From contig JAAAUF010000253.1 in NCBI GenBank assembly GCA_015499985.1, forward strand, positions 3,050 through 34,301: a stretch of 31,252 nt of DNA, read 5' to 3'. Below the pieces are notes generated by a model. The model was given only the letters and a program-made list of their open reading frames with translations. It did no database searches and was not told the origin of the DNA. This document shows positions 11,278 through 20,798 of this stretch, in pieces. This stretch comes from Haplosporangium gracile (Eukaryota > Mortierellomycota > Mortierellomycetes > Mortierellales > Mortierellaceae). Every line of letters starts with the position of its first letter. Positions within the stretch are counted from its first letter, which is position 1. The translations under genes were made by a program, and so were the position numbers.

Positions 11278-11694
11278 CGGCTCAATTTATTTTTCGAAAT
11301 GGATTTATGGTTGGGTGTACATAAACGGTACATTACACAGGGGTTGGACTTTACTGTCCTCCTTTCTTCCCCTATGCAACGAGGCAATGTGAACAGATTG
11401 GTAAGGGGCAATCATTCGTTGGTCGATTGTCTGTCGTTTATTTGTTATCGATGTAGAGTGGGAGAAAATGCTCTCACATCATTTGTATTTTTCCGTACCT
11501 ATCCGTTTTCTCTGTCTGCCTGTGTGACAGAAAGAGAGAAAGAGGGTGGGCCAGGTGGGTCATGTTGGAGTAAACACTATTCATCTTCAACCCCAGGCAT
11601 AAAAAGACTGTAGATGGTGTCTATGCATGTGCCCAATGATGTCTTTCGATACATATTACTGTCTGCCTCTTTCCTTCCCCTTCTGGTGCTCTTC

Positions 11695-11759
11695 TCTCTC
11701 TTTCTCTCTCACTCTCTCTCTCTCNNNNNNNNNNTTTTTTTTTTTTTTTTTTTTTTTTT
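11695..11759. repeat. CT microsatellite, 10-N assembly gap, T25 run
   Basis: A CT repeat runs into ten Ns (11725-11734) and then 25 consecutive T. The gap length is probably a placeholder, so the true distance from here to the copy 4 ATG at 11913 is uncertain. No coding exon is interrupted. Confidence 0.95.
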
Positions 11760-11912
11760 GTCTCCTCCTCATCCCCATCCCTCCCTCCATCTCGCAATCT
11801 CCATCGAGTTCTCTCTTTCTTCCTCTCACCCGACTTCCTCCTATTCCTCCTTACACAATACAATTTCCCACCTCCACCCGTCCTCGAACAATAATAAACA
11901 AATTAAAAAAAA

Positions 11913-14375
11913 ATGGAGATCAACCCAGAACATATGAACAAGGAAAGCCCCAACCTGGCCAACAAGCGTCCCAAGGTCTTGATCATTGGAGCTGGTCTTG
12001 CAGGAATTACCCTCGCCATGCTGTTGGAAAAAACCAATATCCCCTACGAGATCTTTGAGCGAGCTGCCGCCGTCAAGCCTCTTGGTAATATGAACGTTCA
12101 GAACAAATTCTAAACCGCCCAGACCCACCTGGATGGGGTTGAATATAAATTTGTTGCACAAAAAAAAAGTTTCCGCTCCGTGCGTCTCTAACCTTCTTCG
12201 TGATGCTTGTCTACTTAGGTTCTGCTATCTTTCTCAATTCAACGACAGCAAAGATCTTCAAGCAATGTGGTATCTATGACGAGCTGTTTGCTTCTGGCAA
12301 AATCACACGCTGTCTCCAGATTGCCAACGAGAACCGAGAAATCGAATATATCTTGGACTATGGTGAAGATGGCCTCAAAATGTATGTTCCCCCGCTCTCG
12401 TGTCCCCTTACTACGCTTGTATGCCCTTCCAAGCAACTAAAACAACTCTCCTGTTTGTTATTCTCCGCTGCGGTCCACATGCAGGTTCGGATCCCACGGT
12501 TACATCCTGTCGAGACCAAAACTGTACGAGATCCTCCTCGCTCAGGTCCCCAAGGAGCGCTTCCACATGAACAAAAAGATGCTCTCGATGGAGAACGGTG
12601 GCAACGGCGTCATGGTCCGCTTCAGCGACGGAACCACCGAGGAGGGTGACATCCTCGTCGGCGCAGATGGCGCCTACAGTGCTGTCCGCCAGAACTTGTA
12701 CGCTACGCTAAAGAAGCTTAACAAACTGCCCAAGTCTGACGCCCTGCCCTTGCCATACAGTACTACCTGCCTCGTCGGACAGACTCGTCCCCTCGACCCT
12801 AAGGACTTTCCAAACTTGAAGGAGGAGACGTGCCAGTTCATCCGCATCCTTGGAGACCACAAACCTTATACCGTACGTTTTCCTCTTTCCCTTTTATTGA
12901 CTTTTTTATTCTTTCTGTATCTTCCCTGCCAAGACGTTTTCATCTTACAAAGGGCGAACAAACTTAATGTAGCATTGCTCATTTTCGAGCGAATGATGTT
13001 CAAGGTGTCAATGTGCAAACGTTTTTCCTTAATAAGTTCCTTTATTTCCTTCTATGCTTCTCGGATATAGTGGACATTTTTCACAACGGCGGCTAACACC
13101 GTTTGCTTTTCGATTATCGAGTTCCTCGACGAGGAAACAAGAAAACTAAGCGACACCTTCCGCACGTCCGAGTGGGGCACCGATGCGGCCGGAGCAATGA
13201 TCGAGCAGGTCAGGCACCTTCCCATCATCAGCGGCGGCGACAAGATCACGACTGTAGGTGACCTGATCGACTTGACGCCCAGGGAATACGTTTCGAAGGT
13301 TGTGTATGAGGAAAAGTTGTTTAAGACCTGGCATCATATGCGGGCAGTCCTCATTGGCGACGGTACGTTAAGGCTGCATTTGAATTACATTGACGGCCAG
13401 TAGGGAAAAAATGTAACTTAAAACACAACAACGCTCTTTTACTCTCCCGTTGTACTCAACCTTGTGTTCAATAGCCTGCCATAAGGTAACGAATATTTAC
13501 ATCGCGCGATCGTAAGGTTATTTTGTTTGCTAACGGCGACAATCCAATCACACTAAATCAACCTCCTGTTTGCCTGTTGGTTGTGCCATAGTTAAACCCT
13601 GCTGGCGGTTCTGGCGCGACGAATGCCATCCATGACGCCGTCACGCTTGCCAACTACATCAATGCCCTCCCTACCCAGCCAAGCGTGGAGAACATTCACA
13701 GGGCATTCAAAGACTACATGCGTGAACGCATTCCTTGGGTTACCGAGGCGTTTGAATCCAGCGCAATTTTTAGGACCATGGTTGAAACGGTAAAAATTGG
13801 CGTTGTGTGTGGTTTCAGCGTGAAGGGCCGACTGGATGTTTGTTGTCAAGAAAGGAAGAAAGAAAAAAGCTCTCGAACGCTCACCGTGCATGATTTTTTG
13901 TTTTTCTTTTCGTTCGATCGAGAATAGGGTATTAAGGCCAAGATGGTTCGATATGTGTCCAAGAACATGCCATCCTTCATGAACCGCAAAATGGCAAGTT
14001 TCTCCTGAGATGATCATTTCTTTTTCGCATTTTTTGTTCCAAAGATGAGTGGCCCTAGCGTTCAACATAAAACTAACTATCGTTCTATCACCTCCAATCG
14101 ATGTACTGTAACAGCTCGTCCGCATGGCCATCAACCAGCCGCAATGCTCCTTCATGCCCTTGATCGAGGATGCGGGCACGCACAAGTCTGCAAAACAATT
14201 GAGTGTTACCCAAACACTCAAGATGATTGAAGAAAATAAGAGGCAGGATGAAGCCAATGGCAAGAAGAAGGCAGCCCTGCTCGCCAAACAGTTTGCAATT
14301 GCAGAGAAGGAGCGGGAGGATAGAACAGAAGAAATTGCTCAAGCCAAAGCCGAGATGGGAGTGTCTGCGGTTTGA
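11913..14375 (+). CDS. Class A FAD-dependent monooxygenase, copy 4 (516 aa)
   Basis: Eight exons: 11913-12084, 12219-12381, 12485-12872, 13071-13362, 13475-13485 (11 nt), 13592-13789, 13928-13993 and 14115-14375. They total 1551 nt in frame. GAGLAG is at residues 26-31, the DG motif (GADGAYSAVRQ) at about D173, and the GD motif LIGDACHK at D338, followed by LNPAGGSGAT. The intron after exon 7 must use a GC donor (ATG|GCAAGT) with an ACAG acceptor; copy 5 has GT at the homologous position. The C-terminal 60 or so residues are Lys/Glu/Ala-rich and likely form a charged helix or coiled coil, different from the tails of the other copies. The N terminus (MEINP) matches copy 2, which suggests these two are close relatives. 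Substrate unknown. Confidence 0.94.
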
Positions 14376-15067
14376 TTACCTAGAAGAAGAGAGAAGAGGT
14401 CGTGGAGGATAGGAAGTCAAGTTGGAAACGGCAACTTAAGCATGCATATACTAGTCGTTCATAGTACGTTCATTTGTAGTTTAGCCGTAATAATAATAAT
14501 CTTAACATTCACCTTTTGTGATTTGGGCATGTAGCTATTGGATTGAAGTGTTGGGCATGCTGGAAACGAAGAAGGCGTTGAAGAGAACATAAATGAGGAG
14601 CGGAAGTTTCGGGCCGTGTTTATGGTCGCTGTATCTTTTTGAGCGCATGTGTCGGGTGAGGATAGGAGAAGAGGGAGGCAGAGGAAGATGAGTATGCAGT
14701 GTGAGCGTGGGTGTGTGAGTCTCTTTCATGCATGCTCACTCACTTCGATAGAGAGGCATCGAATGTGCTCACGCCTCACAGACAGGTTTATTGACCCGAA
14801 TCTGTGCCACATTTCCATACCTTTTTTTTTTATTCTGCAATGTCAAAATGGAAATAACAAACAAACAAGGGTACCCGCACGGCGGACCCTTCTCCTTCTT
14901 TTTCGTCCTCACATCTTGCCTCCCCAAAAACAAAAACAATTCATCCTTTTTTGTTCAAAGAGACATCACCGGTTGCATTTCTTCCTCTCCTTCATTCATT
15001 CCATCTATTTTTCTCTTCTTTCTCTGATTCACCTCCCTGTCGTTACATTCCAAAACCTTATTTCAAC
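14376..15067. other. Intergenic, copy 4 to copy 5
   Basis: No gene seen. It holds GCATGCA at 14440-14446, TGCATGC at 14729-14735, a short AAT repeat near 14489-14502, and a C/T-rich leader directly before the copy 5 ATG. Confidence 0.6.
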
Positions 15068-17689
15068 ATGACAACAGCGACCTCAGCCAAGACCCACCCA
15101 GCAACAGGAGAACCATCGACTCGTCCAAAAGTCCTCATTGTCGGAGCAGGTGTGGGAGGAATGACATTAGGGATGCTGTTGACCAAGGCCGGGATCCCGT
15201 TCGATATCTATGAGCGTGCTACTGCTGTGAAACCTCTCGGTATGTGTCTTCTTAAGAAAATCGTGATCATTGATCAAATCGGAGGTGTTGAGTCAGACTT
15301 TTAAGCACTATTAATTTGGAAGAAACAAATCAGTTCAGGAACCATTAATTCAGGAACCATTAATTCAGGAACCATCAATCCAGGAACTGTCAATCAGCCC
15401 CATCAACGAATCAGAGACACGCATGGATGCAACACATCAAACCAGTCCGATCATCATGAAGCATCAGTACACAATTCTCGTTCCTCTCTCCCTTTCTTTC
15501 TCTCGCCTACTTACGTTGTTGTTTGGCGCTTTCTCCTGATAGGCTCGGCGCTGTTCTTGAACCCGACGACGGCAAAGATTTTCAAACAGTGTAACATCTG
15601 GGACGACATCATGAGTGTTTGCAAGTTCACTGGGAGGATTCAAGTCGGAAACGAGCAGCGTGAAATCGAATACAGTATGGACTTTCCTAACCAAATCGAG
15701 ATGTAAGACCCATTTGTCTTTTTTTAATGGTATCCGTTTTTCTTGTCTCAGCCTCGTTCTCTCATGCCTTTGCATGTCACTTTTTGGTGGCTCCTGCATG
15801 CCGCATCCTCATCCTCCCTCCCGTTCTAATTTTCCTCCTCATTTTATCATTGTAATAAGGTTCGGATCCAGAGGCTACATTATTGCACGCCCAATGCTTT
15901 ACGATATCTTACACCGTCAAGTCCCCAAGGAGCGGTTCCACATGAGCAAGAAGGTTACGTCCATCAACCAAACCGACGACGGCGTTGTGCTCCAATTTGA
16001 TGACAAGACTACAGCCAGTGGCGACATCCTCGTGGGAGCAGATGGCGCCTACAGCACAATCCGTCAATGTATCTATAACGATCTCAGGGTAGAGGGGCGA
16101 CTTTTGGCATCGGACGATGTGCCATTGCCGTTCAGTAATGTGCAGCTTGTGGGGCAGACTCAGCCCCTGGTTCATGCTGATTTCCCGAATCTGAGTATTC
16201 CTGATAGTCAGTTCATTCGTATTCTTGGAGATAACAAGCCCTATGCCGTAAGTACCCTTTTCATTTTTGATCAGCTGTTGGGGTGATGATGATTTTTAAA
16301 ATTTTCATTTTACGACGGTTGCACATACCCAATGCTCTCTTGACACTTGGGTGAGAGATTTGTGTCCTGTGAACTGTCAACTGAGTGGAAAAACCCCTCA
16401 ATTTTTCTCTCCATTTCCCTCTCTAATTCTGGGGTATAGTGGACGTTCTTTACAACAGCACAAAATACAGTCTGTTATGGCGTTACTCACTTCTTATCAG
16501 AGGCTTCCAGCAAACAAAGCGACAATTTCAAAAATTCCGAATGGGGTCCCGAGGCAGCTGGCGCCATGTGCGCAGAGGTGCGAGACTTCCCTATCATCAG
16601 CGGCGGCGACAAGATCACGACTATTGGCGACCTGATCGATTTGACGCCCAAGGATCTTATCTCTAAGGTCATGCTCGAGGAGAAGGTCTTTGAGACCTGG
16701 CATCATAAGCGTGTTGCCTTGATTGGCGATGGTAGGTTGATGTGATGTGTCCTTTTTGCTCTTGGTCGTGTTGTAGGGAGAGAATGTATATCTTAATTCG
16801 TTTCCCGATTCTTTCTTACTCACCTGTCGTCTTTACAACTAGCTTGCCACAAGGTAAATTCTCTACACAATTATCACACACCACTGCTTCGTCACCGGAT
16901 GCCAAAGAGAAACGCAATTAACCCACCCGCTCAATCAATTAATTACCACGATAGATTAACCCATCAGGAGGCTCAGGAGCCAACAACGCAATCCACGATG
17001 CAATCACATTAGCCAACTGGCTCAACGTCCTCCCCGATACTCCCACAACCGCAGAGATCGAGCATGGATTCGAAAAGTATAAGGACGAGCGTTTGCCTTG
17101 GGTTAAGCAGGCCTATGATTCCAGTCTTATCTTTAAGGTCATGATTGAGGCGGTAGGGACTTTATTTATACCTGTGTTCAGAACGACTCTTGAAAGTATT
17201 GATTTTTTTCTTTTCGGCCAGGGTGCGTTGAGCTGACAACACTAACGAGGATTGTGTTTTGTGTTGTGGTTTTTTTGTTTGTTAGAATTTTAAAGCGTAT
17301 TTGGTCAAGTTGGTGTCCAAGTACATGCCCTCCTGGATTACGCGTAAAATGGTACAGTATCAAAGTCCCTCTGAGCAAAGGAAGACAAAACGATTCGTGG
17401 AACTTGCGTCGGGGATCGTCAATTGGTTCATGTCCACCGTTCTCTTTCATCATACTGACACGTTTTGTCCTTTGTCTCTTTCTCTCTCTCTCTCTTCAAC
17501 ACCCGGCTATAGGCGATCCGGATGTCGATCAACCAACCTCAAGTCAGTTTCTTACCCCCTGTCGAGTACCATGGGTCAATCCAACCGGCGCCCCAAGCCA
17601 GTTATGACGAGACCCTGGCGATTCTCCGGGAGTGGGCAGCTAAGGAGAATGCTGGCGAGCCATCGACAGCTGCGGCCGCTGCTGTGTAG
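15068..17689 (+). CDS. Class A FAD-dependent monooxygenase, copy 5 (487 aa)
   Basis: Eight exons: 15068-15239, 15543-15702, 15860-16247, 16440-16731, 16843-16853 (11 nt), 16955-17152, 17286-17351 and 17513-17689. They total 1464 nt in frame. GAGVGG is at residues 26-31, the DG motif (GADGAYSTIRQ) at about D172, and the GD motif LIGDACHK at D337, followed by INPSGGSGAN. The tail is the shortest of the intact copies and ends in an Ala run. It contains ILREWAAKE, whose Trp aligns with the premature TGA of copy 1. The N terminus (MTTATSAKTH) differs from copies 2 and 4. Intron 1 (303 nt) is enlarged by a 15-bp tandem repeat. AATAAA follows the stop by 42 nt. The enzyme is predicted to be soluble, with unknown substrate. 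Confidence 0.94.
15335..15394. repeat. 15-bp tandem repeat (4 copies) in intron 1 of copy 5
   Basis: Four head-to-tail units of TCAGGAACCATTAAT. The first two are identical, the third has one change and the fourth is more degenerate. The array lies wholly within the intron between exons 1 and 2. Confidence 0.9.
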
Positions 17690-18375
17690 ATACCTTTTTG
17701 ATAAACAAAATTTGCGAAGGTCACTCACGCAATAAACATAGTTTCTTTCTTCTTCGTGTTGTATTATGTTCGGGTCGAAAAGCACAGTGACGGACATGAA
17801 CACTCTAATTCGCATCAAGGTTTTTACGCATTTGTTGTTGGTTTGTGTTTGTTGATCCTTACTCTCGAAACTCTTTTGGCGATGATTTTGCAACTGTTAG
17901 GCAGACAGATTGACAGGGTGGAGATGGGTGGTTGTCTGGCAATGCACTTCCTTGATCATGTATCTTTTTGTATACTCTGAACAACAGCGTTAACTAAAAG
18001 AGAGAACCGGCAAACGTATTCATGAGAGCAAAGCGCATGAACTGACATTTCCCCTTTCCTCCTTTACCCTGCACCGACACAGGGCAAACCGACGTACATG
18101 CACGAGTGGATCTTTGTTCTTCCCTTTGTGTAACCTTGGCCCATTTGAATGAGAGAGAGGAGGATACTCCCTTCCTTACTGAAGAATAGGAACTGACAAC
18201 GACTTAAAACGCCCACCTGCCCTTCTTCCTCATCTCTCATCTCTCATCCCTATTTTTTTTTTAACGTTTTTACCATCTCCGCTCCTCATTTCTTTCTCCT
18301 TCCTTCAATATTTCTCCTTCACTCTCTCCTCCCTGGCCCCGAAGTAAGGAACGAGTGAACAGGAAAGTAACAAAT
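17690..18375. other. Intergenic, copy 5 to copy 6
   Basis: No gene seen. There is a poly(A) signal at 17731-17736 and a pyrimidine-rich leader (about 18220-18335) before the relic ATG of copy 6. I found no GCATGC in this interval, whereas the intervals 5' of copies 2-5 each contain at least one. Confidence 0.5.
17731..17736 (+). terminator. Candidate poly(A) signal after copy 5
   Basis: AATAAA 42 nt downstream of the TAG at 17687-17689. Confidence 0.5.
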
Positions 18376-20561
18376 ATGGCAACCAAGAGCAGCATCCATC
18401 CATCAGCCAGCGTCATAGTGGCACCCAAGGTCCTGATTATCGGGCGGGTATCGCCGGCGTCACCTTAGGCATGCTCCTCACCAAGACCAGCATCCCTTAC
18501 GATATCTATGAACGCGTCAAGAAGTCAAGAATTTCAGTATAACAATCAAAGCCAGATTCTCCCATCTTTCGTCACTCGTTTCTATCCGTCTTTGTTTCTG
18601 AAACTAACTATTTCGGACACTCTCTCCGCTTTTACTCTGTAACTTCGTAGGGTCGGCCATTTTTTTGAACCCGACGACGACAAAACTGTTCAAATAAGTT
18701 GGGATCTGGGAGGAGCTGATGGAGATTGCAAAGTTGACGCTCTCTATTCAGATGGCCAACGAGAAGCGAGAGGTCAACTACCGCATGGATGTCACAGATA
18801 GTGTGAAATTGTAAGTCTCTCTCCTCTCTTTACGTTCTCCTGCAAATGAACACAACAACCATCCACCAGGACAATGAAACTCATGCCCATCTCTTTTCCG
18901 TCGCTATGCTTTGTGTTCTTTCACAAAACGAAACAACAGGTTCGGTTCAAATGGATACATCATCCCAAGACCCGTAATCTACGACCTCCTACTTTTCCAA
19001 ACCCTTCCAAACCGCCTCCACATGGGCAAAAAAGACCTCTCCACACACCAAACCGACACCAATGTCACCTTAATCTTCACGGACGGCACAACCGTTGAGG
19101 GACACATCCTTGTCGGCGCTGACGGAGCATACAGCGCGATCAGGAAGCAGATGTATGACGAACTGACGAAAAGGGGGAGTTACCTGCAGAGGACGCTTTA
19201 CCGTTACCGTCACAGTACTGTTTGCTTTGTGGGGCAGACGAGGGCTCTGAGTGTGGAAGAGTTCCCGATCGTGGCGGAGGAGAGGTGTCAGCTTATTAGT
19301 ATCCTTGGAAATAATAATCCTCACTCTGTGAGTCATTTATTTACCTCCGCACGGTTATGAACGAAGAAGGAGAAAATGGATGATGGACTTTTCCTAACCC
19401 AAACATCTATTCCTTTCTTCTTTGTCTGTCGCTTAACCAGACTACTATTTCACAACACAACAAAACAATCATCAATATGCTTCATGGTCGTCACATACCT
19501 CGAAACAACCTCAACCAAGGACGACTCCGCATCCAACATCGAGTAGGGTCCAGGTGCAGCCGAATCGATGCGCAACGAGGTCAAGGATTTCTCCATTATC
19601 AGCGGCAATACCGAAACACCGCTGACTGTGGGTCACTTGTTAAATTGGACCCCTCCCGACCTGATCTCGAAGGTTCTTCTTGAAGAAAAGGTTTTCTAGA
19701 CTTGGCACCATCACTGCACCGGTGATGGTAACTCCCTTTTCTTTTTCTTTTTTGGTGTCCTGTACTTTGTAATTCTTTGAAAGCTACAATCCTTGTTTCT
19801 AACTTCTTCTCCTTTTTTCGTTCTTGATCATGTTCTTGTTTAACTTGCCACAAGATACATACGACGACCGGCTTGCCCTTCATATCCTTTTTCTTCTATC
19901 CAGTATAACATTGCACAGTCTTCAACCCACTCGCCCAACGCGTCCACTGACAGATTCAACAATTTGTTTTCCTTTTTTTTTGTAGTTGAATGTGCCAGGA
20001 AGACAGGGAGCAACAAACGCCGTCCACGACGCCGTCACTGTCGCAAACTGGATCAATATCCTCTCATCCACTTCTTCTGTCACAGAGATCAACACCGCCT
20101 TCGCGGCCTATCAATCCGAACGCCTGCGCTGGGTCAAATCCGCCTTCGAGTCTAGTATTATCTTCTGTATCATGGCCGAAAAGGTAAATCAACATCTGGC
20201 GTATTTTTTTTTCCCTTTCTGTAAAATCAATACAACCAAAAAAAATAAAGCAAATACACAAAGTAAAAATACTCACTACCGTCTTTTTCGTCTCCCTTTT
20301 TACCTTTCTGGTTATTTGTGTCGCGAGCAGGGATATAAGGCAAAGATAATCAGATTCATATCGAAACACCTGCCCGCCTGGCTGACGCGCAGGATGATGA
20401 TTCAAATGACATCGTACCAGCCCCAGGCTGCCTTCCTCCCCCAGATCCCTGCGTTCGGCAGCGTAAAGTCCATGAATCAGGTGAATTTGCATGAGGTACG
20501 TACTAAATATCATCGAGGAGAGACGACGGGCCAAAGAAGCGAACTCGTCAACCCTCTGTGA
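18376..20561 (+). pseudogene. Class A FAD monooxygenase, copy 6 (multiply disabled)
   Basis: All exons are recognisable but broken. Exon 1 starts at ATG 18376 and loses one G in the GxGxxG codons (about 18442-18447), which leads to TAG at 18466. Its 3' end is also about 10 nt short. Exon 2 (18651-18810) has TAA at 18695. Exon 3 (18940-19327) is open and keeps GADGAYSAIRK. Exon 4 (about 19441-19727) has lost the conserved initial Trp codon, has TAG at 19544 where the paralogs read EWGPE, and TAG at 19697 before TWHH, and it loses residues before GD. The 11-nt microexon relic (19844-19854) keeps its sequence but has AA and AT in place of the flanking AG and GT. Exon 6 (19986-20183, 198 nt) and the last exon (20331-20561) are open, with PGRQG for PAGGSG. 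The copy is clearly nonfunctional as a flavoprotein, yet its 3' exons have stayed open. Confidence 0.92.
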
Positions 20562-20798
20562 AACCACTGCGTTCTTCTTTAGCTTACAGTGATTATCACA
20601 CTAAAAATAACAAGATACTTTCCTACAGGATCAACATGTAGATGAATGCTACAAACTCACATAAAGTGTATATGTATTACGTCAAAAACAACTCTTCTCT
20701 GTCTGCAAAAACACAACAGAAAAAAAAAGAACGTCAACGACCTCTATCTCTCTCACTGCCTCTCTGCCTCCTCCATCAAGTTTCCAAAATCAAGTGGT
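20562..20798. other. Convergent 3' intergenic spacer
   Basis: About 240 nt between the 3' end of copy 6 and the 3' end of the oppositely oriented eIF3i gene. AT-rich; no gene. Confidence 0.6.

Larger units (their letters stand above)
10198..11912. other. Intergenic, copy 3 to copy 4
   Basis: No gene supported. AATAAA at 10243-10248 is a likely poly(A) signal for copy 3. A TGCATGCA motif is at 10745-10752 and a CACAA pentamer repeat at 11258-11277. A CT-rich leader containing the assembly gap (11725-11734) precedes copy 4. Open frames on both strands here are short and low-complexity. Confidence 0.55.

Noticed and set aside
13592..14287. 231-codon minus-strand frame
   Set aside because: Lies exactly opposite exons 6-8 of copy 4, whose splicing and motifs are certain. 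It is a shadow frame.
4292..17689. One giant multidomain monooxygenase or polycistronic transcript
   Set aside because: Each copy has its own ATG, stop and C/T-rich leader. Spacers are 0.7-1.7 kb and full of stops, and poly(A) signals follow copies 3 and 5.
669..20561. Classical secondary-metabolite gene cluster
   Set aside because: Only one gene family is present. No polyketide synthase, NRPS, terpene cyclase, P450, transporter or transcription factor is visible between or beside the copies.
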